DNA from: Rhizobium redzepovicii
GTDB lineage: Bacteria; Pseudomonadota; Alphaproteobacteria; Rhizobiales; Rhizobiaceae
Direction: 5' to 3'
Length of the DNA: 64,000 nucleotides
Assembly (NCBI RefSeq): GCF_019793435.1
Contig: NZ_JAILYH010000001.1
Span: forward strand, 186,001-250,000
Of this stretch, positions 1 through 8,666 are shown piece by piece; the first letter of the stretch is position 1, and each line of letters begins with the position of its first letter. A model generated the notes under the pieces. The model ran no database searches and had not been told where the DNA came from. It was given only the letters and a program-made list of their open reading frames with translations. The translations under genes were made by a program, and so were the position numbers.

Positions 1-354
1 GTGCGGCTGGCGATCATCATATCGCTGGCTGGGTACAGCATTTCCAGCGTCGACGCCGCCATGCACGGCCCTGCCCTGCAAGTCGAAAAGACCGTATCGA
101 GTGCCGCGGCCCACGGCGGCCACGACATGGCCGGCGTCTCAAGCCACAAGCACGGGCATGGCGATGCGACCGACAAGGATGGTCCTTCCAAAATCGCCAA
201 ACAGGAATGCTGCAAGGATTTTTGCGGCGGCTTCGTGCTTCTGTGCGGGGGCCAAAGCTTAGGCGGCCCGGTCGTCGCCTCGATCCGGCAGTTTAGCGAC
301 GACGAGCACGTGCTGGGGGAATTGCCGCTCCTGGATCGCCCACCGAATATCTGA
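1..354 (+). CDS. Small His-rich exported protein of a copper cluster, possibly 5'-partial
   Basis: The reading frame is open from the first base (GTG) to a TGA, giving 117 residues, and the true start may lie to the left of the window. The N-terminus is hydrophobic and resembles a signal peptide. The middle (about residues 38-62) is rich in His and Met with HGGH and HKHGHG clusters, followed by a CCKDFC cysteine pair. Such His/Met/Cys stretches are common in small periplasmic proteins of copper clusters, and the next genes encode a copper efflux and oxidation set. I do not recognise a named family. A role in metal binding is inference from composition and neighbours. Confidence 0.5.
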   Translation: MRLAIIISLAGYSISSVDAAMHGPALQVEKTVSSAAAHGGHDMAGVSSHKHGHGDATDKDGPSKIAKQECCKDFCGGFVLLCGGQSLGGPVVASIRQFSDDEHVLGELPLLDRPPNI

Positions 355-446
355 TGAGGGATACACCCGCTTGAGCGGGTCCAGTCGGTCGCCTGCCCGC
401 ATCCGGGCAAGAGCACCGTAGGCTATCTCTTTTTCGGAATTTCATA

Positions 447-674
447 ATGAAACCCTCGCTTTTCGTGGTGGGGCTGCCGCTTGTCGTCGGCGGCTGCGCA
501 TCCACGCTTCCTCCCGACGTGGTGGCGTCTTCCGCCGCGGTCGAAGAGCCGTCCGCGCGCCCGGTCACCTACCGGTCACCAGTTTCGGGCTATGTCACTA
601 GGCAGCCGGTCGATCCCAAGCCGTGGCGCAGACAGAACGATCTCCAGTCTCCTCAGAAGGGAGACGCCTCATGA
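447..674 (+). CDS. Small putative lipoprotein
   Basis: A 75-residue product with a short hydrophobic leader ending in a lipobox (VVGGC, Cys17), so it should be lipid-anchored after signal peptidase II cleavage. The mature part is short, Pro/Ser-rich and has no domain I recognise. Its stop codon overlaps the start of the next gene in an ATGA arrangement (671-674), so the two are very probably translationally coupled. That places it in the copper efflux operon as an accessory envelope protein. The Shine-Dalgarno sequence is weak. Confidence 0.6.
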   Translation: MKPSLFVVGLPLVVGGCASTLPPDVVASSAAVEEPSARPVTYRSPVSGYVTRQPVDPKPWRRQNDLQSPQKGDAS

Positions 675-2134
675 TCGACCTCAGAAGATTCGCCACGATT
701 CTGGCATTCCCGCTGATCTTGAGCGGCTGCGTCACGGGCGCCGAATATTCAAGCAAGCAAGCGGGCTTTGCTTCCGTTGCCGACCAGACGGCGATCGTGA
801 CAACGAAGCAGACGGTCTGGATACAGAACCAGAACCAGGCCCGATCGGTCTCCGCTCAGGTCAGAAGCCTGCTCGCCCGAAAGAAGACCCTTGATGTCGA
901 GACTGCCGTTCAGATCGCCCTGCTCAACAACAAGGGCCTCCAGGCCGCCTATGCCGATCTCGGTGACAGCGCCGCCGACGCCTGGCAGTCGACAATGCTC
1001 GTCAACCCGACCGTCTCCATTGGCACAACGGGAATGGGCACGCCGGAGGTGGAGGCGTTCAGGACCATCGAAGGGATGATCACGACGAATATCCTAGCGC
1101 TCGCGACCAGGAACCGGGACGTGGCAATCGTTGACACCCGCTTCCGGCAGGCGCAACTGACCGCAGCCGTAAAGACGCTTCAGCTTGCCGCCGACACCCG
1201 CCGTGCCTGGATCGGAGCAGTGGCGGCCTGGGAGAATGCCGGGCAGCTCCAGCGGGCCCAGGCGACGGCGGACGCCGCTTCCGAACTGGCGGAGAAGCTG
1301 GGCGAAACTGGCGCGATGAACAAGGGCGCCCAGGCCCGCGAGCATGTGTTCGTCGCCGAACTTGCCGGAGAGACGGCAAAGGCCCGTCTGGCGGCACGCC
1401 TTGCCAAGGAGGAACTGACGCGGCTCATGGGCCTGTGGGGCACCGACCTCGACTATCAGATACCCAACAGCCTTGCGGCGCTACCCAAGACCGTCGCCAG
1501 ACGAGACACCATCGAGGCCGAGGCGCTCCAAAACCGCATAGACCTTCATGTCGCAAGACTCGAACTCGAGGCCACCGCCAAGTCCTACGGGCTGACCGAG
1601 GCGACACGCTATGTCACCAACCTCGAGATTCTGACCGGCTTTGAAACGGAACGGGAAATCGAGGATGACGAGAAGAAGACGAGGACGACGGCCCAGGTCG
1701 AGCTTGAGTTCGCCATTCCGATCTTCGACACCGGAAAGGCCCGGATGCGCAAGGCTGAGCTGGCTTATATGCGGGCGGCGAACCAACTCGCGGAGAAAGC
1801 CGTCAACGTCCGCTCGGAGGCACGCTCCGCCTACGAGGCGTACCGATCGAACTACGACATCGCGCGACACTACCGCAACAATGTCGTGCCGCTGCGCAGC
1901 AAGGTCGAGGAGGAATCTCTGCTGTCCTACAACGGCATGATCACCAACACCTTCGAACTGCTCACCGACACGCGCGACAAGATCAACTCCATCCTGCTCT
2001 CCGTCAATGCGAAACGCGACTTCTGGCTGGCCGAAGCCAATCTCGCGCCGGCGATCTACGGCGGCGGGACGAACGCGTCGGCAGGAACCGAGGTCGCCGC
2101 TGCTTCCGAAAGCAGCGGTGGCGGCGGCCATTGA
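671..2134 (+). CDS. TolC-family outer membrane efflux lipoprotein
   Basis: 487 residues. The frame is open further upstream, but the ATG at 671 is preferred: it overlaps the previous stop and begins a clean lipoprotein signal with lipobox LSGC (Cys20). The body is alpha-helical, with long Ala/Glu/Arg-rich heptad-like segments around residues 85-250 and 290-440 and the repeated-half layout of outer membrane efflux (OEP) proteins. Such proteins form the outer membrane channel of tripartite pumps such as CusCBA. No RND or membrane-fusion partner is in the window, so it may work with components to the left or elsewhere. The neighbours (multicopper oxidase, cupredoxin, CusF-like protein) point to copper export. 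Confidence 0.85.
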   Translation: MIDLRRFATILAFPLILSGCVTGAEYSSKQAGFASVADQTAIVTTKQTVWIQNQNQARSVSAQVRSLLARKKTLDVETAVQIALLNNKGLQAAYADLGDSAADAWQSTMLVNPTVSIGTTGMGTPEVEAFRTIEGMITTNILALATRNRDVAIVDTRFRQAQLTAAVKTLQLAADTRRAWIGAVAAWENAGQLQRAQATADAASELAEKLGETGAMNKGAQAREHVFVAELAGETAKARLAARLAKEELTRLMGLWGTDLDYQIPNSLAALPKTVARRDTIEAEALQNRIDLHVARLELEATAKSYGLTEATRYVTNLEILTGFETEREIEDDEKKTRTTAQVELEFAIPIFDTGKARMRKAELAYMRAANQLAEKAVNVRSEARSAYEAYRSNYDIARHYRNNVVPLRSKVEEESLLSYNGMITNTFELLTDTRDKINSILLSVNAKRDFWLAEANLAPAIYGGGTNASAGTEVAAASESSGGGGH

Positions 2135-2148
2135 AAAAGGATCCAACC

Positions 2149-3495
2149 ATGTTCAACAGAAGACAACTGTTCGGAGCAAGCGCGACCCTGCTGGCGGCTG
2201 GCGCCTGGACCAAGACCTCAGCCATGGGCCTCCCCGACGCTCCGACAATGGAATCGGCGGACATGCAGCCGCCGCTCCACCCGACCTCGGGCCCCGACTA
2301 TCAGCCGGTCGTCACTCTCAACGGCTGGAGCCTGCCACACCGTCTGAACAACGGCGTCAAGGAATTCCACCTTGTCGCCGAACCGGTGGAGCGTGAGATG
2401 GCCGACGGCATGACCGCGTACCTGTGGGGTTACAACGGCCAGTCACCCGGACCGACGATCGAAGCGGTCGAAGGCGACCGCGTGCGCATCTTCGTTACCA
2501 ACAAGCTGCCGGAACACACCACCATCCATTGGCATGGAATGATCCTGCCATCGGGAATGGACGGCGTCGGCGGACTGACGCAGCCGCACATCCCCGTCGG
2601 CAAGACTTACGTCTACGAGTTCGACCTCGTGAAATCCGGCACCTTCATGTACCACCCACATTCCGACGAGATGGTGCAAATGGCGATGGGCATGATGGGC
2701 TTCTTCGTCGTCCATCCGAAAGATCCGAAGGTCATGCGCGTCGACCGCGACTTCGTCTTCCTGCTCAACGCTTATGACATCGATCCCGGCTCCTATGTGC
2801 CACGCATCATGGAGATGACCGACTTCAACATGTGGTGCTGGAACAGCCGGGTGTTTCCCGACATCAGCCCGCTGGTCGTCTCGAAGAATGACAGGGTGCG
2901 TGTGCGCGTTGGCAACCTGACGATGACCAACCATCCCATCCACATGCATGGTTACGACTTTGAGGTAACTTGCACGGATGGCGGCTGGGTGCGTCCGGAG
3001 GCTCGCTGGCCGGAGGTCAGCATCGACATCCCGGTCGGGGCGATGCGCGCCTATGAGTTCGATGCCAAATACCTCGGGGACTGGGCGATCCATTGCCACA
3101 AGTCGCATCATACGATGAACGCGATGGGGCACGATATCCCGACCTTCATCGGCGCCGATAAGTCGAAGGTAGCCGAGAAGATCAGGAAGCTGCAGCCGGA
3201 ATACATGCCCATGGGCACCAAAGGGATGGCCGACATGGGCGAGATGGAAATGCCCATCCCCGAAAACACCGTTCCCATGATGACAGGCTGGGGGCCGCAC
3301 GGACCCATCGAGATGGGCGGCATGTTCTCGGTGGTGAAAGTCCGCGAGGGCATCTCTGCGGACGACTACGCCGATCCGGGCTGGTACGAAAACCCGCCTG
3401 GAACGCAGGCCTGGGAGTGGACCGCCGAACTGCCGGACGCGACCAAGGCCAAAGACGCGAAGACACAAATCACACCGCAGCCGACAAAGGGCTGA
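2149..3495 (+). CDS. Periplasmic multicopper oxidase (CopA/CueO-like)
   Basis: 448 residues from the ATG at 2149, which has AAAAGGA upstream. Twin-arginine signal NRRQLFGAS at the N-terminus, so it is exported folded by Tat. All copper-ligand motifs are visible: HWHG at 127-130, YHPH at 168-171, HPIHMHG at 262-268 and the HCHxxxHxxxxM motif at 315-326, giving one type 1 and a trinuclear type 2/3 site. The region after the last motif is Met-rich (about residues 345-395), as in copper-tolerance oxidases. The likely role is oxidation of Cu(I) to less toxic Cu(II) in the periplasm. It lies in a copper operon behind the TolC-family gene and ahead of a cupredoxin. It is shorter than typical CopA (about 600 aa). 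Confidence 0.92.
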   Translation: MFNRRQLFGASATLLAAGAWTKTSAMGLPDAPTMESADMQPPLHPTSGPDYQPVVTLNGWSLPHRLNNGVKEFHLVAEPVEREMADGMTAYLWGYNGQSPGPTIEAVEGDRVRIFVTNKLPEHTTIHWHGMILPSGMDGVGGLTQPHIPVGKTYVYEFDLVKSGTFMYHPHSDEMVQMAMGMMGFFVVHPKDPKVMRVDRDFVFLLNAYDIDPGSYVPRIMEMTDFNMWCWNSRVFPDISPLVVSKNDRVRVRVGNLTMTNHPIHMHGYDFEVTCTDGGWVRPEARWPEVSIDIPVGAMRAYEFDAKYLGDWAIHCHKSHHTMNAMGHDIPTFIGADKSKVAEKIRKLQPEYMPMGTKGMADMGEMEMPIPENTVPMMTGWGPHGPIEMGGMFSVVKVREGISADDYADPGWYENPPGTQAWEWTAELPDATKAKDAKTQITPQPTKG

Positions 3496-3529
3496 GGCTC
3501 AATCCCCCACGTCCAGAAAGGATATATGC

Positions 3530-4018
3530 ATGAAGAACTTTGTAATGGCGTTGGCGTTCGCCGCCTTGGCAAGCTCGGCTTTCGCCTCCGGCAATCACGC
3601 CGGCGGCCATGGTGAGAAAATGGCCGTCGGCGAGCCTGGCGACAAGGCCAAGGCGACGCAGACGATCCGCGTCACGATGACGGAAACCGACGACGGCAAG
3701 ATGCTGTTCACCCCGGCGGTCTTCTCCGTCCGCAAGGGCCAGACGGTCAAGATCGCGATCAAGAACGCCGGGACGGTCGACCACGAGTTCGTGCTCGATC
3801 AGGAAGACAAGATCCTGGAGCACAAGAAGGTCATGGAGAAGTTCCCCGAAATGGAACATGCCGACGCCAATTCCATTCGCCTCCCGGCCGGTCAATCCGG
3901 CGAAATCGCCTGGAAGTTCACCTCCGACGGCGCGTTCAAGTTCGCTTGCCTGATCCCCGGCCATTATGAGGCCGGCATGCACGGCGACGTCACCGTCGCT
4001 GGGAAGTACCCTCAATAG
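3530..4018 (+). CDS. Periplasmic cupredoxin (plastocyanin/azurin-like)
   Basis: 162 residues with a Sec signal peptide (about residues 1-20) followed by a short His-rich linker. The cupredoxin fold is marked by the type 1 copper ligands His85 (VDHEFV), Cys140, His145 and Met150 (CLIPGHYEAGM). It is probably a soluble electron carrier or copper-binding partner of the multicopper oxidase encoded just upstream. AAAGGA sits before the ATG. It lies 34 bp after the oxidase and 8 bp before the CusF-like gene, consistent with one operon. Confidence 0.88.
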   Translation: MKNFVMALAFAALASSAFASGNHAGGHGEKMAVGEPGDKAKATQTIRVTMTETDDGKMLFTPAVFSVRKGQTVKIAIKNAGTVDHEFVLDQEDKILEHKKVMEKFPEMEHADANSIRLPAGQSGEIAWKFTSDGAFKFACLIPGHYEAGMHGDVTVAGKYPQ

Positions 4019-4026
4019 CAAGAGCC

Positions 4027-4320
4027 ATGAAGATGAAATCCGCAATGATCAAAATCGGGCTGGCCGCCCTGCTCTCAGCTACTGCAGCCTTCGGTGCGTT
4101 CGCTGAGGAATTTACGAAGGGCGTCGTCAACAAGGTCGACGCCAAGGCGCAGAAAGTGACCATCAAGCATGAAGAGCTGAAGAATCTCGACATGCCTGCA
4201 ATGACGATGGTCTTCCGGGTCGAAGACCCGGCTCTGCTCGAAAAGCTGAAGGAAGGTTCAAGCATCGAGTTCGTCGCCGAACGCGTTAATGGCAAGCTGA
4301 CCGTCACCGACGTAAAATAG
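4027..4320 (+). CDS. CusF-like periplasmic copper-binding protein
   Basis: 97 residues with a signal peptide ending near AFAEE. The remainder matches the small OB-fold CusF/CopK-type metallochaperones: a KHEEL histidine followed by DMPAMTM about ten residues later, then a beta-rich tail. E. coli CusF binds Cu(I) with one His, two Met and a capping Trp. Here His and the MxM pair are present, but the Trp position (before PxMTM) is Met. It probably carries Cu(I) to the efflux pump. An in-frame ATG two codons downstream is an alternative start. Last gene of the + strand copper operon, followed by a strong hairpin. Confidence 0.88.
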   Translation: MKMKSAMIKIGLAALLSATAAFGAFAEEFTKGVVNKVDAKAQKVTIKHEELKNLDMPAMTMVFRVEDPALLEKLKEGSSIEFVAERVNGKLTVTDVK

Positions 4321-4326
4321 TGAGCG

Positions 4327-4356
4327 GCTGCCGCCCGGATCGAGCCGGGCGGCAGC
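4327..4356 (+). terminator. Hairpin after the copper operon
   Basis: Perfect 12-bp inverted repeat GCTGCCGCCCGG / CCGGGCGGCAGC with a 6-nt loop, 6 bp after the CusF-like stop codon. No T-run follows, so it may stop transcription weakly or protect the 3' end of the mRNA. Confidence 0.55.
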
Positions 4357-4508
4357 ACATCGAGGAGTGGAGACGATGCGAGAAGCTTCATCGCAATGGC
4401 CGCCGCCGCCCTTGCGTTCCCTGACGGAAGGATGCTCGCCGCCATTCACAGAGGTCCGCCCTCCGAAGGGCTGAGGCCTCGATCGATAGAACCATGTCAT
4501 GCTGCCGC

Positions 4509-4877
4509 TCAGGAAACCGGAGCGTTGCAGAGTGCTGCCCAGAGATCGTGCTTCCAGTCGGCCCCCATCCGCGCCGACAGGTCGACCGCGTAGTCGGCGG
4601 AGTTGATCCGCACCATGGCGGGCGAACCGCAGCGGACACTTACCTCGTGTCTTCCTCTGTCGCGATAGAGCACCGTCCCGCCACCATCGGATTCCGAAAG
4701 CATGATGACGACGTCGAAATCGAAGGCCGGATTGCGGGCGGGCCTGCCCTCCGCCAGGCTGAGGCTCACCGACCGGCTACTGCCGAACGAAGCTGTATGG
4801 AAAACTGAAAGCTCTGACGCCGCTGACAGCGATGCGGACTGCGAGCAAAGGATCAAAGTCAGAAGGACTCGGCGCAT
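4509..4877 (-). CDS. Exported protein of unknown function
   Basis: 122 residues with a typical Sec signal peptide (positively charged start, hydrophobic to about residue 20, ASAASE region). An excellent Shine-Dalgarno (GGGAGGGG) precedes the ATG. The mature protein is beta-rich with two Cys (VRCGSP and ALCNAP) that could form a disulphide. I do not recognise a family. It points towards the copper operon and is the most downstream of three - strand small envelope genes, so a role in metal stress is possible but only inferred. Confidence 0.6.
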   Translation of the reverse strand: MRRVLLTLILCSQSASLSAASELSVFHTASFGSSRSVSLSLAEGRPARNPAFDFDVVIMLSESDGGGTVLYRDRGRHEVSVRCGSPAMVRINSADYAVDLSARMGADWKHDLWAALCNAPVS

Positions 4878-4971
4878 TTACCCCTCCCGCGGTCAATGCG
4901 CCTGGATCGTATCATATCCTGTGAAGCCCCGCGAGCATTCACGGACCTCCGCCGCAGATCCGCAGGGTTGA

Positions 4972-5355
4972 TTAAGGTCGCCAGAACGCCTGCATCTCCT
5001 CGGTCGTGACCTTTCCGTCCTTATTGGCGTCCACGCTGCCGAAGATCCGTTTGTGGATCGCCGTCACCTCTTCGAAGGAAAGTGCGCCGTCGCCGTTGGT
5101 ATCAGCGATTGCGAACATGATCTTCATCATCGGACCGCGCATGCCCATCATTGGCATGCCGCCCATCATGCCGCCCGGCATCATCTCAGGGCCGGACATT
5201 GCCCCCTGGCTTCCAATCATTCCCTCCATTTCCGAAGGCGAGGCGGCCTGCTGCGAGTCTGTCGGATGATGCGGATCCTCAGCAGCCGCCAGGCCTGCCC
5301 CACCCACGGTGATAGTCCCGGCCAGGAGGACAGCGTTGATAATCGTCACTCTCAC
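4972..5355 (-). CDS. Exported EF-hand protein with a Met-rich segment
   Basis: 127 residues when started at the GTG at 5355, which has GGAG seven bases upstream; a longer frame to 5379 lacks a good ribosome site. A signal peptide leads to a mature protein with a striking Met/Gly-rich stretch (MMPGGMMGG, then MPMMGMRGPMM), followed by two canonical EF-hand loops, DTNGDGALSFEE and DANKDGKVTTEE. EF-hands bind Ca2+; Met-rich stretches bind Cu(I). The pairing next to a copper operon suggests a periplasmic metal-binding or sensing protein. The precise role is unknown. Confidence 0.75.
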   Translation of the reverse strand: MRVTIINAVLLAGTITVGGAGLAAAEDPHHPTDSQQAASPSEMEGMIGSQGAMSGPEMMPGGMMGGMPMMGMRGPMMKIMFAIADTNGDGALSFEEVTAIHKRIFGSVDANKDGKVTTEEMQAFWRP

Positions 5356-5504
5356 ATGCCTTCTCCTTTGGCTGGTCACAGGTCCTGGCGGCTGGGCAGG
5401 AGCCGGACGAATTCGAATTTATCTGCTGCGCGCCCGCGCCGCCGGGCACTGCTTGATCGACAAACGGCATCGCTTGGGCGAGAGCAGCCAGACGGCGTAG
5501 CTAT

Positions 5505-5813
5505 TCAGCCAAAACGCGCGCTGATGAAATTGAAGATAGCCCCGAGCAATGCGCCCGTGTAGCCGCCGAAGATCACGCTTTGAACAGTTCCTAAAGCCAA
5601 GCTCCTAACCTCGAATCCCGTAAGACCCAGGAAGAACTGCAGCCATGGTTTGTGGAGGCCGCATTCGGGCGCGACGAAGCCAAGAAGCATGCAAAGCAGG
5701 AACGAAACGGCGGCAAATACGGCCACTGTCGCGCCGAGAACTGGAACGGAAACTTGCGCTGGCGTCACAGTGGACGCATCGGAGCGGCTCTGGAAAGCTG
5801 TGTTCGCCATCAT
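5505..5813 (-). CDS. DUF5676-type small membrane protein
   Basis: 102 residues from the ATG at 5813, preceded by GAAGGAG; an upstream in-frame start has no such site. Two hydrophobic segments (about residues 22-45 and 70-95) flank a short loop with a Pro-Glu-Cys-Gly and an aromatic KPWLQFF stretch, ending in a GGYTGALLGAIFNF segment. This pattern agrees with the DUF5676 family of small inner membrane proteins, often seen in metal-resistance islands. Function unknown. It probably belongs with the EF-hand gene downstream. Confidence 0.65.
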   Translation of the reverse strand: MMANTAFQSRSDASTVTPAQVSVPVLGATVAVFAAVSFLLCMLLGFVAPECGLHKPWLQFFLGLTGFEVRSLALGTVQSVIFGGYTGALLGAIFNFISARFG

Positions 5814-6045
5814 GGTTCTCCTTCGGAGTTGTTGATACCGCATGAACACACGACGACGCTAAGCCAGGTCTCCGGCGAAGTCGTTGATCCACGTCAAAAA
5901 CGACGCGGGTTGTGAACGGGAATGGCAACTATGCCGGGTTGCGGCGAGACAGTCTGTTCACGGCCGTTGGCCGAGAGCGCCTGCAGCTTCAGCCTTGCGT
6001 TCGTATAATTCACCAGCACACCAAGATTCGCGGCATTGAAAAGTC

Positions 6046-6861
6046 CTAGCCGCCGACCGTCTTCAAATCGACAAGCGCCTTGATCGGCAGATGATCCGAG
6101 GCGATGCGGGCAAGCGGCGTATCGTGCGCCTCCACCTCCGAAATGATCCCCTTGCGGTTGGCGATGATGCGGTCGAGGGCGAGGAGCGGCAGGCCGGCGG
6201 GGAAGCTGGGGACGGCGGGGGGCAGCGGGCCGAAGGCGGATTGGAAGGTGTTGAGCGAGGAGCGGTCGCCGAGCCGCCATTCGTTGAGATCGCCGAGCAG
6301 GATGGTCGGCATCTCCCGTCTGTCGTTGATAAGTTCGACCAGCATGCGGGCCTGCTGGGCTCTGTTGTGGCGCAGCAGGCCGAAATGCGCGGCGATGATG
6401 CGCAGCACGCCGCCCTGCTCCAGCTCGATCTCGGCCACCAGCGCGCCGCGCGGCTCCAGCCCCGGCAGCTTGACCTGGTGCACGTCGTGCACCATCCCCT
6501 TCTTGAAGAGCACGACATTGCCGTGCCAGCCATGCGCCTTGGCCATGCCGGCGACCGGCACCGGGATCAGCCCCGTCTCGCGCTCCAGCCGGCCGAGATC
6601 GAGAATGCCGGTGCGTTCGCCGAAACGCGTATCGGCCTCCTGCAGCGCGATCACATCGGCGCCGATTTCATGGATCACCCGGCTGGTGCGCTCCGGATCG
6701 AAGCGGCGATCGGTGCCGACGCATTTGTGCACGTTGTAGGAGGCGATCAGCGTTCCCACGCTGCGCGGCCGTGTTTCCGTATAGGCCGGGTCGAGCCGCT
6801 TCTTCCTGCTCCGGATCGAGGCGAGAATGCTGGAGGGAAGATTGTCTTTCTTGGCGTGCAT
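6046..6861 (-). CDS. Endonuclease/exonuclease/phosphatase family protein
   Basis: 271 residues with the full set of EEP-fold motifs: ASYNVH near the start of the domain, ALQEAD (Glu metal ligand), the HGNVV strand, GDLNEWR and the terminal SDHLPI. The fold hydrolyses phosphodiester bonds using Mg2+; substrates range from DNA to phospholipids. No signal peptide is evident. It lies next to the phospholipase-D-like gene on the same strand, which hints at a phospholipid or nucleic-acid role, but the substrate cannot be told from sequence. The start has a weak Shine-Dalgarno and is uncertain by a few codons. Confidence 0.85.
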   Translation of the reverse strand: MHAKKDNLPSSILASIRSRKKRLDPAYTETRPRSVGTLIASYNVHKCVGTDRRFDPERTSRVIHEIGADVIALQEADTRFGERTGILDLGRLERETGLIPVPVAGMAKAHGWHGNVVLFKKGMVHDVHQVKLPGLEPRGALVAEIELEQGGVLRIIAAHFGLLRHNRAQQARMLVELINDRREMPTILLGDLNEWRLGDRSSLNTFQSAFGPLPPAVPSFPAGLPLLALDRIIANRKGIISEVEAHDTPLARIASDHLPIKALVDLKTVGG

Positions 6862-7041
6862 CGGAAGGCGCGATCGTTCCGTTGATCAAAAGGCTTCTCT
6901 CGGCAGTATAGGAGGGCAAGCGGAACTTGCCATGTCAAACGCCAAAAAAACGCGCGTCGCATCGACATGCAATGCGCCGGATTTTTTTGTTTTTTGCATG
7001 TCGTCCTCCCAAAACCGCTGCACACTTTTGGGCGATATGCA

Positions 7042-8505
7042 TTAGAGATAGGGCGAACCCAGCCACAACACCTTTTCGAGCAGCCGCACCGGGAAGGGCC
7101 GCGCCCGCAAACCGTCGAGCGTCACCGGCGTCGCCGATTTCAGGGTTTCCTCGATATGCTCGTCGATCTCGCCGGCAAAACCTTCGTTCAGCACTTCGAG
7201 ATCGACCTCGAAATTCAGCCTGAGCGAGCGCGGGTCGAGATTGGAAGAGCCGACATAGGCCCAGGTGCCGTCGATCGTCAGCAGCTTCGAATGGCTGAAG
7301 CTGCCGGTCGAGCGCCAGATGCGGCAGTAACCCTTGAGGATCTGGTCGAATTGCGCCGTCATCGCCCGGTCGACCAGCACGAGATTGTTGACCGCGGGAA
7401 CGACGATATCGACTTCGACGCCGCGGCGGGCCGCCGTCACCAGGGCGCTGATCAATTCGCGGTCCGGTAGGAAATAGGGCGACATGATGCGGATCGATTG
7501 GCGCGCCACGGAAAAGGCGCCCATCAGCATCTTGTGATTGGTCTCGACGCTGCGGTCCGGCCCGGAGGCGACGATGCGCATCAGGATGGGATCACCGGGG
7601 CTGCGCTGCGGCGGTTCGATGCGCCAGGCCTCCCCATTCAACAGCTCCTGCGTGGAGAAGCGCCAATCTTCGGCAGCAAGGTCGAAAAGATCGGCGACAA
7701 CAGGGCCCGTGACGCTGAAATGGGTGTCGTGAGCAAAGCTCTCGCCGGTCGCCTCCTCGCTGAAACCGGCGCGGATGTTCATGCCACCCGTCAGCGCAAT
7801 CTTCCCGTCGACGATCAAAATCTTGCGGTGGGTGCGCAAATTGGCATAGGGCAGCCGCAAGCCCATGATGACATTGCCGTTGAAGACGGCGACGGTGACG
7901 CCCCCATCCCGGAGATGGCCGAGAATGCTCGGCACCGAATAACGCGCGCCGACCGCGTCGATCAGCACCCGCACAGCCACGCCGCGCTTGGCCGCCGCAA
8001 TCAGCGCATCGGCGATGCGAAGGCCGATCGCGTCGCGGTCGAAAATATAGGTTTCGAGCAGGATGCTGCGCGCCGCCTCGTCGATGCTCGATTTCATCGC
8101 CGCATAGGCCTCGTCGCCGGTCTCCAGCACGTCGATCGTATTGCCCGAGGTCAGCGGATTGCGCGTCACCCGGTCGCCGAGCGTCTGCAGCGCCGCAAAG
8201 CGGCGGCCGAACTGGCTGATCACCGTCTCGGCATCGGCGTCGAACGTTTCCAGTTCGTCTATCTCGGCCGCCGGCAGCAGTGCGTCGCGGCGGATGCTCA
8301 GCGATTTGCGCCGGATGCGGTTGATGCCGGCAATCGCATAGAGCATCGCACCAATGATCGGAGACAGGATGATGACGCCGACCCAGCCGATCGCCGCACG
8401 CACCTCCTCCTTGGTCATGGCGGCATGGATCGCCGCCGCAGCCCCCATGGCGATCGATACGACAAAGAGGATATGCGGCCAGTAGGTCGACAGGAGATAG
8501 AACAT
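7042..8505 (-). CDS. Phospholipase D / cardiolipin synthase-type enzyme
   Basis: 487 residues from the ATG at 8505. Two N-terminal membrane spans (about residues 2-25 and 38-60) precede two PLD domains, each with an HKD motif: HRKILIVD at 226-233 and HSKLLTID at 405-412, each followed by a GG/GS-x-N stretch. This is the architecture of bacterial cardiolipin synthase, which condenses two phosphatidylglycerol molecules. A broader phospholipase D activity is possible. A longer frame reaches 8541 but would add a leader before the first membrane span. It runs in the same direction as the EEP-fold gene, 180 bp away. Confidence 0.88.
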   Translation of the reverse strand: MFYLLSTYWPHILFVVSIAMGAAAAIHAAMTKEEVRAAIGWVGVIILSPIIGAMLYAIAGINRIRRKSLSIRRDALLPAAEIDELETFDADAETVISQFGRRFAALQTLGDRVTRNPLTSGNTIDVLETGDEAYAAMKSSIDEAARSILLETYIFDRDAIGLRIADALIAAAKRGVAVRVLIDAVGARYSVPSILGHLRDGGVTVAVFNGNVIMGLRLPYANLRTHRKILIVDGKIALTGGMNIRAGFSEEATGESFAHDTHFSVTGPVVADLFDLAAEDWRFSTQELLNGEAWRIEPPQRSPGDPILMRIVASGPDRSVETNHKMLMGAFSVARQSIRIMSPYFLPDRELISALVTAARRGVEVDIVVPAVNNLVLVDRAMTAQFDQILKGYCRIWRSTGSFSHSKLLTIDGTWAYVGSSNLDPRSLRLNFEVDLEVLNEGFAGEIDEHIEETLKSATPVTLDGLRARPFPVRLLEKVLWLGSPYL

Positions 8506-8616
8506 CGCTGGCCAATATAGCCGCGAAACGGCAGCGTTCAATCGCGCCTGCTCTCTCCCATGACGCGAAATTTCTCGCCGTGATCATTTTGCTGGCCGGC
8601 CACCCGTTTCGCCGCG

Positions 8617-8641
8617 GGAACAATCCCGGCGCCCGACGATT
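8617..8641 (+). promoter_or_regulatory. Possible EcfG/RpoE2-type promoter of udgX
   Basis: GGAAC, 16 bases, then GATT, ending 25 bp before the udgX ATG. The -35 element matches the alphaproteobacterial general-stress consensus GGAAC-N16/17-CGTT; the -10 keeps only TT. Weak alone, but similar boxes precede neighbouring genes. Confidence 0.4.
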
Positions 8642-8666
8642 GATCCGCAGAGATGAGGATCGCATC

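Noticed and set aside
5850..6045. Possible gene remnant between the copper cluster and the EEP-fold gene (LFNAANLGVLVNYTNARL frame on the - strand)
   Set aside because: About 50 codons without a start of its own or a recognised family; could be a decayed end but there is not enough to call it.
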